NCBI GenBank assembly: GCA_943789005.1
Contig: CALSSL010000001.1
Location: 576,511 to 640,510 of the forward strand
DNA length: 64,000 nucleotides
Reading direction: 5' to 3'
Source: an uncultured SAR86 cluster bacterium
GTDB taxonomy: Bacteria; Pseudomonadota; Gammaproteobacteria; Magnimaribacterales; D2472
Both the position numbers and the translations under genes were made by a program. Every line of letters begins with the position of its first letter. Position 1 is the first letter of the stretch. The notes beneath the pieces are model-generated. The model was not told the DNA's origin and did no database searches. It saw only the letters and a list, made by a program, of their open reading frames with translations. Below, piece after piece: positions 41,372-50,784 of this stretch.

Positions 41372-42621
41372 TGATTGAAACCCCTAAAAACTTAACAAGA
41401 AATATTTTATTTGGAATGTTTTTAGGTTTTATTATTGGATCGTTTTTTTACTATCTAGAAATTTTTCCAGAAAGCTTGGTTAATTTCGTAAGAATTTATG
41501 TTTTTAACTTAGGAAGCTCTATTTTTGTTAATTTATTAAAATTATTAATTGTGCCCCTTGTTTTCTTTTCACTAGTCTCTGGTATTTCATCATTAACAAG
41601 CATGCAAAGTCTTGGGAATATAACTCTTAAAACAATAACTTTGTACCTTTCTACAACTGCTATAGCTGTTTCATTGTCATTGCTGGTTGGGTCAATTTTT
41701 AAACCAGGTTCTGGTTATTCTTCTGAAATAGCTCCTCCAGATAAATTGCCTGAGGGCCAGGGAATATATGAAACGATATTAGATATCTTCCCTTCAAATA
41801 TTATTGAAGCAATGGCCCAAAATCAAATGCTTGCTGTTGTTTTTTTTAGTATCTTGTTTGGCCTAGCATTAAACAAAACAAATCATTTGACTAATAACTT
41901 TAGTGATTCTTTTGAAAAACTTAATACAGTATTTATGCAATTAGTGATAATGATCATTTCTTTTGCTCCTATCGGAGTTTTTTGCCTTATTGGAAAATTT
42001 GTTATTACTGATGGCTTAGACATTTTTCAGGAAGCATTTAAATATGTTTTGCTATTAATAATAGTATTAATAATCCATGCCTTTGTAACATATTCGTTGA
42101 TAATTAAAATCTTTACCAATCTAAGCATTAGCACTTTTTATAAAAAAATGAAGGATGTTGCAATATTTGCCTTTTCAACCTCCTCAAGCGCAGCAACTAT
42201 TCCAGTTACCTTAAAAACCGTTCAAGATGAATTGGGAGTTAATAAAAATGTGTCATCTTTTGTAATACCAGTTGGTGCGACCATTAATATGGATGGCACA
42301 GCGATTATGCAAGGCATGGCTACAGTATTTATTGCTCAAATGTCAGGTATCGATTTATCACTATTTCAATATGTTCAAGTTGTTATACTTGCAGTAGTAA
42401 CTTCTATAGGCACTGCAGCAGTTCCTTCTGCTGGAACAATAACTTTGGTAATAATTCTTCAGCAATTCGGACTACCTCTTGAAGCAATAGGCATAATACT
42501 AGCTGTAGATAGAATCTTAGATATGCTTCGTACCTCTGTGAATGTTACTGGAGATGCTGCTGTTGCATGCATAGTGGCAGATTCAGAGGGATTATTAGAT
42601 AAAAATTTATTCGATAAATAG
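41371..42621 (+). CDS. Dicarboxylate/amino acid:cation symporter (DAACS, GltP/DctA type)
   Basis: A 416-aa polytopic membrane protein of the DAACS family, which imports glutamate, aspartate or C4-dicarboxylates with Na+ or H+. The serine-rich re-entrant motif is FAFSTSSSAATIP, followed by VIPVGATINMDGTAI, the cation/substrate motif of the family, and GTAAVPSAGTI in the second hairpin. Substrate specificity cannot be read by eye. A short A/T hairpin follows the stop. Confidence 0.93.
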   Translation: MIETPKNLTRNILFGMFLGFIIGSFFYYLEIFPESLVNFVRIYVFNLGSSIFVNLLKLLIVPLVFFSLVSGISSLTSMQSLGNITLKTITLYLSTTAIAVSLSLLVGSIFKPGSGYSSEIAPPDKLPEGQGIYETILDIFPSNIIEAMAQNQMLAVVFFSILFGLALNKTNHLTNNFSDSFEKLNTVFMQLVIMIISFAPIGVFCLIGKFVITDGLDIFQEAFKYVLLLIIVLIIHAFVTYSLIIKIFTNLSISTFYKKMKDVAIFAFSTSSSAATIPVTLKTVQDELGVNKNVSSFVIPVGATINMDGTAIMQGMATVFIAQMSGIDLSLFQYVQVVILAVVTSIGTAAVPSAGTITLVIILQQFGLPLEAIGIILAVDRILDMLRTSVNVTGDAAVACIVADSEGLLDKNLFDK

Positions 42622-42622
42622 A

Positions 42623-42641
42623 AAAAAAGTACGTCTTTTTT
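42623..42641. terminator. Weak A/T hairpin after the symporter gene
   Basis: AAAAAAG-TACGT-CTTTTTT immediately after the symporter stop. The stem is 7 bp with a single G-C pair and a terminal T-run, so it could be a weak intrinsic terminator separating the symporter from hppA. Confidence 0.4.
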
Positions 42642-42685
42642 ATAATTATTTGATAGAATGCCTCTTTAAAAAAAGGGGTCCTTAA

Positions 42686-44680
42686 ATGAATACTTTACTT
42701 TTACCACCAATATTAGGCGTCATAGGAATGATCGCTGCTCTTGTTGTATACCTTCTTGTAATGCAATATCCGGATGGAGACGATAAAGTTAAAAAAATAG
42801 GAGATCAGATTCATAAAGGAGCTTTAACCTTCATGAAAACTGAGTATAAGTATCTTTTAATTTTTATAGCTGTTTTAGTTTTGCTTGTTTGGTTTGCATT
42901 AGGAATGCATTCAGCAATAGCTGTCATTACAGGAGCCGCTTGTTCATCATTAGCTGGCTTCATAGGTATGTATGCAGCTACTAAAGCAAATGTAAGAACC
43001 GCAACTGCCGCTCAACAAGATGGAGCAGCTGCAGCATTATCAGTTTCATTCTACGGTGGTTCGGTAATGGGCCTTTGCGTAGCTTCTTTAGGACTTATTG
43101 GCCTTGGAACTTTATATTATTTTTTTAATGCGGATCATGTTCATGCTTTAGAAGGCTTTGGAATGGGAGCTTCCGTTGTAGCTTTATTTTCAAGAGTGGG
43201 CGGAGGCATATTTACTAAAAGTGCTGATGTTGGAGCTGATCTAGTAGGTAAAATTGAAGCTGGTATACCAGAAGATGATCCAAGAAATCCTGGTGTTATT
43301 GCAGACAATGTTGGAGATAATGTTGGTGATGTTGCTGGAATGGGTTCAGATATTTTCGAATCCTATTGTGGATCAATGATTGCATCAATAGCCATTGCTT
43401 ATACTTTGGTACTTGCTGGTGATGCTGGTGCAGTTGATATGATGAAGCTTCCACTTTTACTTGCATCTTCAGGATTAGTAGCTTCTATTCTTGGCATAGT
43501 GATTGTTAAACTTCAATCAGCTAAGGCTCCTGCAAGTGCTTTAAGATCTGGAACTTTGCTTGCGCCAGTAATATTTGTTGGCTTTGCTTGGTTCATAGTG
43601 CAATCATTACCTGGAGTTTCTAATACAGTGTGGTGGTGTGTTATAGCTGGAGCAGTTGGCGGAGTACTAATTGGCCTTATTACAGAATATTATACTGGCG
43701 GAAAACCAGTTAAGGATATTGCAGAATCAGGTGAAACCGGTCCAGCCACTGTTATGATTTCTGGTCTTGCAGTAGGAATGGAATCTGTTGTTATTCCTAT
43801 AGCCATCCTAGCTTCCATCATCTTTGTATCAACCGGTCTTTCTGGAGTCTATGGAGTTGGTATCGCAGCAGTTGGGATGTTATCTACTGTTGGAATTACC
43901 ATGGCAATTGATGCGTATGGACCTGTTGCTGATAATGCTGGCGGAATAGCAGAAATGTCTGGAATGGGTAAAGAAGTAAGAGATATCACAGACTCTTTGG
44001 ATGAATTAGGAAATACCACTGCAGCAATTGGTAAGGGATTTGCTATTGGAGCAGCAGCATTGGCAGCCCTGGCAATAATATCAGCTTACTCAGCTGTTGT
44101 AACAGTAAAGAATCCTGAATTCTCATTAGCCCTTACAGACCCAATTGTTCTTGTAGGTATGTTTATAGGCGCATGTATCCCTTTTTATATTGCATCCATA
44201 ACAATGAAAGCTGTTGGAGATGCAGCTTTTGAAATGATTAATGAAATCAGAAGGCAGTTCAGAGAAATTTCAGGCTTAATGGAGGGCACTGCGGATCCAG
44301 ATTCAGAAAAATGTGTAGAAATAGCCACCCGTGCATCTTTAAAGAAAATGATGTTACCTGGAGTTATTGCTGTTGCCATGCCTGCTATTGTTGGTTTTGG
44401 GTTAGGTGCTGAAGCCCTTGGCGGAATGCTTGCTGGTGGTCTTTTGGGGTGCGTATCTTTAGCTCTCATGATGGCTAATGCTGGCGGTGCCTGGGATAAT
44501 GCTAAAAAATATGTTGAGAAAGGAAATCTTGGCGGCAAAGGATCAGATACTCACGCTGCAGTAGTTGTGGGTGATACAGTTGGAGATCCATTTAAAGATA
44601 CCTCTGGCCCAGCAATGAATATTTTAATTAATGTTATGGCTATTGTTAGTTTAGTTATTGCTCCTTTGTTAAGCATATAA
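42686..44680 (+). CDS. hppA: Membrane-bound pyrophosphatase, K+-dependent type
   Basis: A 664-aa ion-pumping pyrophosphatase with about 16 membrane helices. The catalytic signature [22 protein letters not shown] and [21 protein letters not shown] bind Mg-pyrophosphate. Near residue 441 the sequence is [10 protein letters not shown]; Ala at this place (Lys in K+-independent enzymes) marks the K+-dependent class, which includes both H+ and Na+ pumps. It couples the pyrophosphate released by biosynthesis to a membrane gradient, a known energy-saving trait. Probably transcribed alone, flanked by hairpins. Confidence 0.96.
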   Translation: MNTLLLPPILGVIGMIAALVVYLLVMQYPDGDDKVKKIGDQIHKGALTFMKTEYKYLLIFIAVLVLLVWFALGMHSAIAVITGAACSSLAGFIGMYAATKANVRTATAAQQDGAAAALSVSFYGGSVMGLCVASLGLIGLGTLYYFFNADHVHALEGFGMGASVVALFSRVGGGIFTKSADVGADLVGKIEAGIPEDDPRNPGVIADNVGDNVGDVAGMGSDIFESYCGSMIASIAIAYTLVLAGDAGAVDMMKLPLLLASSGLVASILGIVIVKLQSAKAPASALRSGTLLAPVIFVGFAWFIVQSLPGVSNTVWWCVIAGAVGGVLIGLITEYYTGGKPVKDIAESGETGPATVMISGLAVGMESVVIPIAILASIIFVSTGLSGVYGVGIAAVGMLSTVGITMAIDAYGPVADNAGGIAEMSGMGKEVRDITDSLDELGNTTAAIGKGFAIGAAALAALAIISAYSAVVTVKNPEFSLALTDPIVLVGMFIGACIPFYIASITMKAVGDAAFEMINEIRRQFREISGLMEGTADPDSEKCVEIATRASLKKMMLPGVIAVAMPAIVGFGLGAEALGGMLAGGLLGCVSLALMMANAGGAWDNAKKYVEKGNLGGKGSDTHAAVVVGDTVGDPFKDTSGPAMNILINVMAIVSLVIAPLLSI

Positions 44681-44698
44681 ATTCAAATATAAACTTTA

Positions 44699-44726
44699 AT
44701 GATCCAGGGATTCTTTCCTGGATCAT
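44699..44726 (+). terminator. Hairpin after hppA
   Basis: ATGATCCAGG and CCTGGATCAT form a perfect 10-bp stem around an 8-base loop, 18 bases after the hppA stop. The T-run behind it is poor, so it may be a terminator of moderate strength or an mRNA-stabilising 3' structure. The next gene starts 15 bases later. Confidence 0.6.
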
Positions 44727-44741
44727 ATGTTAAATTAAAGA

Positions 44742-45410
44742 ATGAATAAAAATATCCTAATCATAGGTTATGGAGATATTGGCAGTCGATTAAGTAAAAT
44801 TCTTAAAGAGCAATCGGCAAATATATATGCAGTATCTAGGCATGACTCTCTTAACCAAAATATTATTAAGATAAATTGGGACTGGCTTTCTAATAACAAT
44901 CTAGAATTACCTAGAGTTACTTTTGATTCAGTTATCATTATTCCTAAACCAAGTAATCTAGATGAAGATGGCTATAGGGATGGATTTATCTCTTCTTTAG
45001 AAAATATTACAAATTCATTACAAAACGCAGATATTAAAAGTGTAATAGCAATATCATCTACAAGAGTTTATGGAGATCATCAATTGGGCTATATCGATGA
45101 ATCTACTTTGGCTGAACCTTCTGATTTTCGAGGAAATCTTATAAAGGAATATGAATTAACACTAAACCAATCATTCCCAGAATATTTAAATATCTTAAGG
45201 TTTTCAGGGCTATATATAGATAGCTCAAAACATTCATCCCATAATAGATTAAATCGAAATACAGCAGCAAAAATCATATCTTTTGCAATTGATAAACTAT
45301 CCCAAAATAAAGAAAACGATATTTATAATTGTAGTGAGGATTGTGAAATCCTTGCATCAGTTAAATCTGTGAGTAATAAAAAATTAAAAGCAGCTGGGTT
45401 TAATTTTTAA
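44742..45410 (+). CDS. NAD(P)-dependent epimerase/dehydratase-like protein (YeeZ-like)
   Basis: A 222-aa Rossmann protein. ILIIGYGDIGSRLSKIL at the start is the dinucleotide-binding motif, IAISSTRVYGDH matches the extended-SDR strand with the catalytic serine/threonine, and LRFSGLY is the typical later block. Size and layout are like the YeeZ group of sugar-nucleotide epimerase relatives. Substrate unknown. It is downstream of hppA but separated by a hairpin. Confidence 0.8.
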   Translation: MNKNILIIGYGDIGSRLSKILKEQSANIYAVSRHDSLNQNIIKINWDWLSNNNLELPRVTFDSVIIIPKPSNLDEDGYRDGFISSLENITNSLQNADIKSVIAISSTRVYGDHQLGYIDESTLAEPSDFRGNLIKEYELTLNQSFPEYLNILRFSGLYIDSSKHSSHNRLNRNTAAKIISFAIDKLSQNKENDIYNCSEDCEILASVKSVSNKKLKAAGFNF

Positions 45411-45456
45411 ATAATTAAAGCTAGAACTAAAACTCTAAGCAAAATACAATGTCTAT

Positions 45457-46308
45457 ATGATAGCTAGCATGACAGGCTTTGGCTCTTCGAAGCACATACA
45501 AAAAGAAACAGAAATATATTGTGATATAAAGAGCGTGAATCATAGATTCTTAGATGTTTCAATTAAACCAAACGATATTGGAAATGAGTTTGATGTTTTA
45601 ATTAGAGAAGATGTTTCAAAAAAAATAAAACGTGGAAGTGTAGATATTAGATTTAAGCTAAAGTTTCCATCTAGCAATACTTATACAATTAATAATGAGT
45701 CTGTAAAGAACTTAATTAAATCCATTAAATCCATTAAATCTATTGATACAAGCAATATAAGATTATCAGATATAAAAGATATTCCAGGAATAATAAAGTC
45801 CGAACAAAAAACTATAGTTAATCAAAAACTTTTAAAGAAAACTTTCAAAGCTGCCTTAAATGGATTGATAGAAAATAGGAGGGCAGAAGGAGAAAAGATA
45901 AGAAAAACATTTATATCAAAAATATCAAAAATACAAAATAACCTAGCAAAAATCACTAAATCAAATTCCAAACTAACCAAACTCAGGGCTGAAACACTTA
46001 ATAAGAAAGTGAAGATACTTTGTAATAATTTAGACAAGGATAGACTCGAACAAGAAATTGCAATGTTGGTTTTAAAACATGATGTTGCTGAAGAGATAGA
46101 AAGAATTGACTTTCATCTAAGTTCTTTAAAGAAAGAATTATCCATAAAAAATGGAAGCGGAAAAAAGATAGACTTTATTCTTCAAGAATTATTCAGAGAA
46201 ACAAGTACTTTATCTGTAAAAATTGATCATCCCAGCTACAAACAAATCGCATTAGATATGAAGCTCTCTGTTGAAGAAATGCGAGAACAATCCCAGAACA
46301 TTGAATAA
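45457..46308 (+). CDS. yicC: YicC family endoribonuclease
   Basis: A 283-aa protein of the YicC family; E. coli YicC is an endoribonuclease that affects small-RNA stability. MIASMTGFGSSK and IKSVNHRFLDVSIK at the start are diagnostic. The end KIDFILQELFRETSTLSVK...EEMREQSQNIE is the DUF1732 block. Length is normal. An in-frame 9-base tandem repeat encodes KSI-KSI-KSI around residues 88-96. It overlaps gmk by 8 bases with the start I use. Confidence 0.94.
   Translation: MIASMTGFGSSKHIQKETEIYCDIKSVNHRFLDVSIKPNDIGNEFDVLIREDVSKKIKRGSVDIRFKLKFPSSNTYTINNESVKNLIKSIKSIKSIDTSNIRLSDIKDIPGIIKSEQKTIVNQKLLKKTFKAALNGLIENRRAEGEKIRKTFISKISKIQNNLAKITKSNSKLTKLRAETLNKKVKILCNNLDKDRLEQEIAMLVLKHDVAEEIERIDFHLSSLKKELSIKNGSGKKIDFILQELFRETSTLSVKIDHPSYKQIALDMKLSVEEMREQSQNIE
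45715..45741 (+). repeat. In-frame 9-bp tandem repeat within yicC
   Basis: Three consecutive copies of ATTAAATCC (the third ending in T), coding for repeated I-K-S. It is a minimal tandem repeat in a gene that must stay in frame; copy number could vary between strains. Confidence 0.7.
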
Positions 46309-46921
46309 TATAAAAAAAGGAAAGTTATATGTCATTTCAGCTCCATCAGGAGCTGGTAAATCATCTTTAATACAATCTATTCTTGATACAAGTAAGAATT
46401 TTGAGCTATCAGTATCAGCAACAACTAGAAAACCAAGAGAAGGAGAGGAAGAGGGTAAGCATTATTTCTTTATAGAAGATGATGAGTTTGATGAATTAAT
46501 CTCTAAACATGCCTTTATTGAATATGCTGTTGTACATAACCATAAATATGGAACATTAAAGTCACATATAGAAGAAAAAATTAATAAAGGCATAAGTGTT
46601 ATTTGTGATATTGATGTCCAAGGCTATAAATTAATTAAGGACGCATCAATAGAGCATATATCTATATTTATTATCCCTCCAAGCTTAGAAGAGCTTGAAA
46701 AGAGGCTCATAAATAGAGGTCTTGATACATCAGCAATTATTAATACAAGACTAAATAATGCTAAGAAAGAACTTAAATTTGCTGAAGAATTTGATTATCG
46801 AATATTAAATGATAGCTATGAAACTGCATGTATGGATATTATTGATATTGTTATAGATGGCAAATCTTTTAATAATAAGGATAAAATAAACTTAAAGATC
46901 TTGAGAGATATGTTGTCTTAA
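46301..46921 (+). CDS. gmk: Guanylate kinase
   Basis: Phosphorylates GMP to GDP. The P-loop is SAPSGAGKSS, and GMP-binding parts are SATTRKPREGE and GKHYFFIEDDEF. The ORF track begins at TTG 46271 within yicC. I prefer TTG 46301, which gives MNNIKKGKLYVISAPSGAG and 206 aa, close to the E. coli length of 207. Neither TTG has a ribosome site, so translation is probably coupled to yicC. The gmk-rpoZ-spoT order is the same as in E. coli. Confidence 0.94.
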   Translation: MNNIKKGKLYVISAPSGAGKSSLIQSILDTSKNFELSVSATTRKPREGEEEGKHYFFIEDDEFDELISKHAFIEYAVVHNHKYGTLKSHIEEKINKGISVICDIDVQGYKLIKDASIEHISIFIIPPSLEELEKRLINRGLDTSAIINTRLNNAKKELKFAEEFDYRILNDSYETACMDIIDIVIDGKSFNNKDKINLKILRDMLS

Positions 46922-46962
46922 TTGATCAATAGAAATAGAATACTCTCCCTAGGAGAAATTAT

Positions 46963-47232
46963 ATGGCTAGAATTACAGTTGAAGATTGTTTACAAGTAGT
47001 ACCGAGTAGGTTTGATTTAATTATCATGGCCTCAAAAAGAGCTAGGCAGCTTGCTACCACAAGTAGGGATCCTCTCGTAGAATGGGATAATGATAAACCA
47101 ACATTAGTGGCTTTAAGAGAAATTGAAGCTGGTCTATTGGATATGGAGACCTTAGATAGAACTCTAGAAGAAGATGTATTAATGGATGGATTTTCAACAC
47201 CAGACTCAGAAGTATCACAAAGATCTGAGTAA
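46963..47232 (+). CDS. rpoZ: RNA polymerase omega subunit
   Basis: An 89-aa subunit that assists assembly of RNA polymerase and contributes to the ppGpp site in proteobacteria. [30 protein letters not shown] is the canonical N-terminus. It has the ribosome site AGGAGA before ATG 46963. The gene is directly upstream of spoT, which synthesises and degrades the ligand of that site. Confidence 0.97.
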   Translation: MARITVEDCLQVVPSRFDLIIMASKRARQLATTSRDPLVEWDNDKPTLVALREIEAGLLDMETLDRTLEEDVLMDGFSTPDSEVSQRSE

Positions 47233-47252
47233 ATGAATTTTGGAGAACTAAT

Positions 47253-49439
47253 TTGAGTGAAACAGTTCTCCCAAACCATTTAATAAATTTTTCAGAAACC
47301 AGTCTTTTAAAACTCCCAACTTCATTATATAAATCCTGCAAAGTTTATTTAAGCTACGATGATATAAAAAAAATTCAGAAAGCTTATTCTTTTGCTTTTT
47401 ATGCGCACTCGGGTCAAAAAAGAAAAGATGGCTCAGACTATATAACCCATCCTGTAGCTGTTACACAAATTCTTCTCGATCTAAAAATGGATTCAGATTC
47501 AGTTTGCTCAGCATTAATGCATGATGTTTTAGAAGATTGTAATGTTCAAAAAAATAACTTGGCTAAAATATTTGGTGATGATGTTGCACATATTGTAGAC
47601 GGTGTTAGTAAGCTTGGAAAAATTGAAACGAAAAACATATCCGATAGTGATGCGAACAATCTTCAAAAAATGGCACTGGCAATGGCTAATGACGTAAGAG
47701 TTGTTTTGGTTAAATTATGTGATCGTTTACACAACATGAGAACAATTGAGCATGTTCCAAGAAAAAAACAAATTCAGAAGGCCAAAGAGACTCTTGAATT
47801 ATATGGCCCTCTTGCTTTAAGAGTGGGTATGCAAGATATTAGAGCAGAACTCGAAGATCTTTCCTTCAGATGCATACACCCAATGCGAGCCAAGATGCTT
47901 GAAAAAGCTGTCAAAAGCTCAAGTGGTGGGAGAAAGAGAATTGTCACACAGATTAGAAAAGAACTTAAAACAAAACTTAAATCAAATAATATTCAAGATG
48001 TTGCTGTAAAAGGAAGGGAAAAGAATCTTTATAGTATTTATAACAAAATCAAGACAAAGCACAAACCTTTCTCAGAAATATTAGATGTTTATGGATTTAG
48101 AATTCTTGTAGACTCTGTAGATGATTGTTATAGAGCTCTTGGAATTATTCATAACTATTTCTCACCGATTGAAAATAAATTTAAAGACTATATTGCAATA
48201 CCAAAAACAAATGGCTATCAGGCTCTCCACACAAGTCTATTAGCCTTACAAGCATTCCCAATAGAAGTCCAAATACAAACAAGAAGCATGTGGGCTACAG
48301 CAAATATGGGTATTGCAGCTCATTGGGGTTATAAAACCGATGATAAGAGCAAAGGAACAGAGCTAAGAGCAAATAAGTGGTTGTCTGGCCTTGTTGACCT
48401 TAAGAAGAAGTCTTCGAATCCCTCTGAATTTGCTGACTCTCTTAGAAAAGATCTTGATTCTGAGGAAGTATATTTATTTTCTCCAAAAGGACATATTTAC
48501 GCATTAAAAGCTGGAGCGACTCCAATAGATTTTGCCTATGAGGTTCATACCGGATTGGGTAATAGTATTATTGGATGTAAAGTAAATAGAAGGGAAGCGC
48601 CGCTAAATGTTGAGCTTGAAAGCGGTCAAACAGTTGAAATTATTACTTCAAGCTCCTTTGTTGAGGCAGATCCAGCATGGCTTAATTTTGTTGTTACAAG
48701 TAAAGCTAGAAGCGGTATTAGAGCCAAATTAAGAAATCAAAAAGTATCTTCTGCTCGAAAGGCAGGAAAATTTATGCTCGAAACTGAACTACAAAGATCT
48801 GGAAAATCTCTAGAGGACTATCGAGGAAGCAATCTTAAAAGAGTGTTGGATTTAATTGGAGTAACGTCTCTTAATAAACTTTTAATTGAACTCGGCTCTG
48901 GCAAAAGAACTGGTAATATTGTTGCAGAAAGATTTTATTCAGGATTAAAAATTAGAAAAGATTCTGACATCAAAAAGATTAAACCAGTTTTTATCAGCGA
49001 TAATCATATAGAAGGCGTTTCAGTGGTTTTTGCTAAATGCTGCCATCCCATTTATCAAGATCCTGTAATTGCTCATTCTGATACTGAAAGAGGAATAGTA
49101 ATTCACCATAAAAAATGTAAACAGGTAGCACCATTTATCTCAAAAGACTCTAGATATATACCTGCAAAATGGACAACCAAATCAAAAAATCATGTGTATA
49201 CTGCAAAAATTAATATCGTAACCGTTGATGAAATAGGTGTATTGGCGGAAATTGTTTCAGTTTTTACAAAAGCAGCTATAAATATAGAGCAAGTTCATAC
49301 AAAAAATATTGACAGTACATTTAGTGATTTTGAAATGGAGGTTGATGTGGAGAGCAAAGAAGAGCTTCAATATATTATGCAAAAAATTAGATCTAAAAAA
49401 ATTACATCCAGTTGCACAAGATTAATTAATGAAAAATGA
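47253..49439 (+). CDS. spoT: Bifunctional (p)ppGpp synthetase/hydrolase SpoT
   Basis: A 728-aa RelA/SpoT homologue. The HD hydrolase domain (HPVAVTQILLDL, ALMHDVLEDC) keeps the catalytic histidine-aspartate pair. The synthetase domain follows (VYGFRILVDSVDDCYRALG, YIAIPKTNGYQALH), then TGS (VYLFSPKGHIYALKAGATPIDFAY), helical, zinc-finger-like (KCCHPI) and C-terminal ACT domains. Intact HD motifs favour a bifunctional enzyme. Starts with TTG 47253 behind GGAGA. No separate RelA is in the window. Confidence 0.95.
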   Translation: MSETVLPNHLINFSETSLLKLPTSLYKSCKVYLSYDDIKKIQKAYSFAFYAHSGQKRKDGSDYITHPVAVTQILLDLKMDSDSVCSALMHDVLEDCNVQKNNLAKIFGDDVAHIVDGVSKLGKIETKNISDSDANNLQKMALAMANDVRVVLVKLCDRLHNMRTIEHVPRKKQIQKAKETLELYGPLALRVGMQDIRAELEDLSFRCIHPMRAKMLEKAVKSSSGGRKRIVTQIRKELKTKLKSNNIQDVAVKGREKNLYSIYNKIKTKHKPFSEILDVYGFRILVDSVDDCYRALGIIHNYFSPIENKFKDYIAIPKTNGYQALHTSLLALQAFPIEVQIQTRSMWATANMGIAAHWGYKTDDKSKGTELRANKWLSGLVDLKKKSSNPSEFADSLRKDLDSEEVYLFSPKGHIYALKAGATPIDFAYEVHTGLGNSIIGCKVNRREAPLNVELESGQTVEIITSSSFVEADPAWLNFVVTSKARSGIRAKLRNQKVSSARKAGKFMLETELQRSGKSLEDYRGSNLKRVLDLIGVTSLNKLLIELGSGKRTGNIVAERFYSGLKIRKDSDIKKIKPVFISDNHIEGVSVVFAKCCHPIYQDPVIAHSDTERGIVIHHKKCKQVAPFISKDSRYIPAKWTTKSKNHVYTAKINIVTVDEIGVLAEIVSVFTKAAINIEQVHTKNIDSTFSDFEMEVDVESKEELQYIMQKIRSKKITSSCTRLINEK

Positions 49440-49443
49440 TAAG

Positions 49444-49463
49444 CCTAAAAATTTAATTTTAGG
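49444..49463 (+). terminator. Hairpin between spoT and ridA
   Basis: CCTAAAA-ATTTAA-TTTTAGG, a perfect 7-bp stem five bases after the spoT stop. No T-run follows. A TACAAT directly after it could be a -10 element for ridA-pyrB, so the hairpin may mark the boundary between two transcripts. Confidence 0.45.
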
Positions 49464-49499
49464 TACAATTCACTTCATAAACTACAGGCAGGTTACTTT

Positions 49500-49886
49500 A
49501 TGACAAAAAAAATTATTTTTACTGAAAATGCTCCAAAGGCTATAGGCCCGTATTCTCAAGCAGTTCAGGCTGGAGGTTTTACGTTCGTTTCTGGACAGGT
49601 TGCAATTAATCCAAAAACAGGAGATCTGATGAATGCTTCAATTGAAGAGCAAGCTGAACAAGTTCTACAAAATCTAACAGCTATATGCAAAGAAGCAAAT
49701 TTATCTTTATCAAATATTGTTAAGCTAACGATCTATATTACAAACATGAGTGACTTTTCTATTGTTAACGAAGCAATGCAAAGACATTTTGTTGAACCTT
49801 ATCCTGCAAGGGCTACAGTAGAGGTTTCTGCTTTACCTCTTGGAGTTAATGTAGAGATGGATGCAATTCTTATAAATAATGAATAA
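49500..49886 (+). CDS. ridA: RidA family enamine/imine deaminase
   Basis: A 128-aa RidA protein that hydrolyses reactive 2-aminoacrylate-type enamines made by PLP enzymes. Signature parts are APKAIGPYSQAVQAGGFTFVSGQ, the catalytic arginine in YPARATVEVSALP, and the GVNVEMDAI ending. It is commonly found beside spoT or pyrimidine genes. It overlaps pyrB by 8 bases. Confidence 0.96.
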   Translation: MTKKIIFTENAPKAIGPYSQAVQAGGFTFVSGQVAINPKTGDLMNASIEEQAEQVLQNLTAICKEANLSLSNIVKLTIYITNMSDFSIVNEAMQRHFVEPYPARATVEVSALPLGVNVEMDAILINNE

Positions 49887-50784
49887 AAACCTTCTTTCAT
49901 TAAATGATCTTTCAAAAAAAGAGATTCTTGAGATAATTGAATTTGCAAAAAACTTTAAACTCGAAGACGGCTCTTTTAGGAAAGAAAATTTATTTCCTGA
50001 CAAAACTGTTGCTAATGTCTTCTGTGAGCCTAGCACAAGAACAAAATCTTCTTTTGAAATTGCTGCAAAAAATCTTGGTTGTTTAGTTGTAGGATTTGAT
50101 ATCTCAAATTCATCTGTTGAAAAAGGGGAGTCAATATATGAGACAGTTGATGCCCTTAGTTTGATGGGGGTTGATTTGTGTGTATTAAGGCATCCTGAAT
50201 CTGTTATTAGAGATTTATCAGAATATTTGCCAGAGATGGTTTTTATTAATGGCGGTGAAGGTTCAATATCTCATCCAACTCAAGCCTTAATAGATTTGAT
50301 GACAATTATTGAAAACAAGGGATCAATAGATGATCTGAATATTGTTATTGTTGGTGATTTAGACCACTCAAGAGTTACCTCATCTTTTATTGAGGGGGTG
50401 TCAAATTTTGCATTTAACTCCTTGACCTTTTGTGGACACCCAAGCATGTCAACGAAATACATTAGTCCGGCTATGGGTAAATATGAATCAGATTTAGATG
50501 TGGCACTTCATGATGCTGATGTAATAATGACTCTTAGGATTCAACACGAGAGATTTGAAGAAACCTTAAATCTTGACTTGGAAGAATATAAGCATGCTTA
50601 TGAATTAACATCCGAAAGGTTAGAGCAAGCTAAGGGAGACGCAATTGTCATGCACCCTGGGCCAGTAAATTATATTGAAATTTCTGAAAGCGTTTACCAA
50701 TGCGATCAATCCGTCATTCGAAAACAGGTTGCAAATGGTGTGGCCATAAGAATGGCAGTGCTCTCAAGATTTCTGAGCAGCTAA
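49879..50784 (+). CDS. pyrB: Aspartate carbamoyltransferase catalytic chain
   Basis: Condenses aspartate and carbamoyl phosphate in pyrimidine synthesis. Carbamoyl-phosphate binding is by CEPSTRTKSSFE, further active-site parts are SHPTQALID and VMHPGPVN. At 301 aa it is full length. No pyrI or pyrC-like partner follows. The end overlaps convergent ribE by 21 bases; pyrE lies just beyond on the other strand. Confidence 0.96.
   Translation: MNKNLLSLNDLSKKEILEIIEFAKNFKLEDGSFRKENLFPDKTVANVFCEPSTRTKSSFEIAAKNLGCLVVGFDISNSSVEKGESIYETVDALSLMGVDLCVLRHPESVIRDLSEYLPEMVFINGGEGSISHPTQALIDLMTIIENKGSIDDLNIVIVGDLDHSRVTSSFIEGVSNFAFNSLTFCGHPSMSTKYISPAMGKYESDLDVALHDADVIMTLRIQHERFEETLNLDLEEYKHAYELTSERLEQAKGDAIVMHPGPVNYIEISESVYQCDQSVIRKQVANGVAIRMAVLSRFLSS

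Noticed and set aside
44185-44538. 117-aa minus-strand ORF inside hppA
   Set aside because: Shadow of hppA caused by biased codons; composition is A/P/S-rich without domain features.
46959-47341. Antisense ORFs of 106 and 95 aa across rpoZ and the spoT start
   Set aside because: They lie opposite rpoZ and the spoT 5' end, whose proteins match known families; no ribosome site or family motif in the antisense frames.
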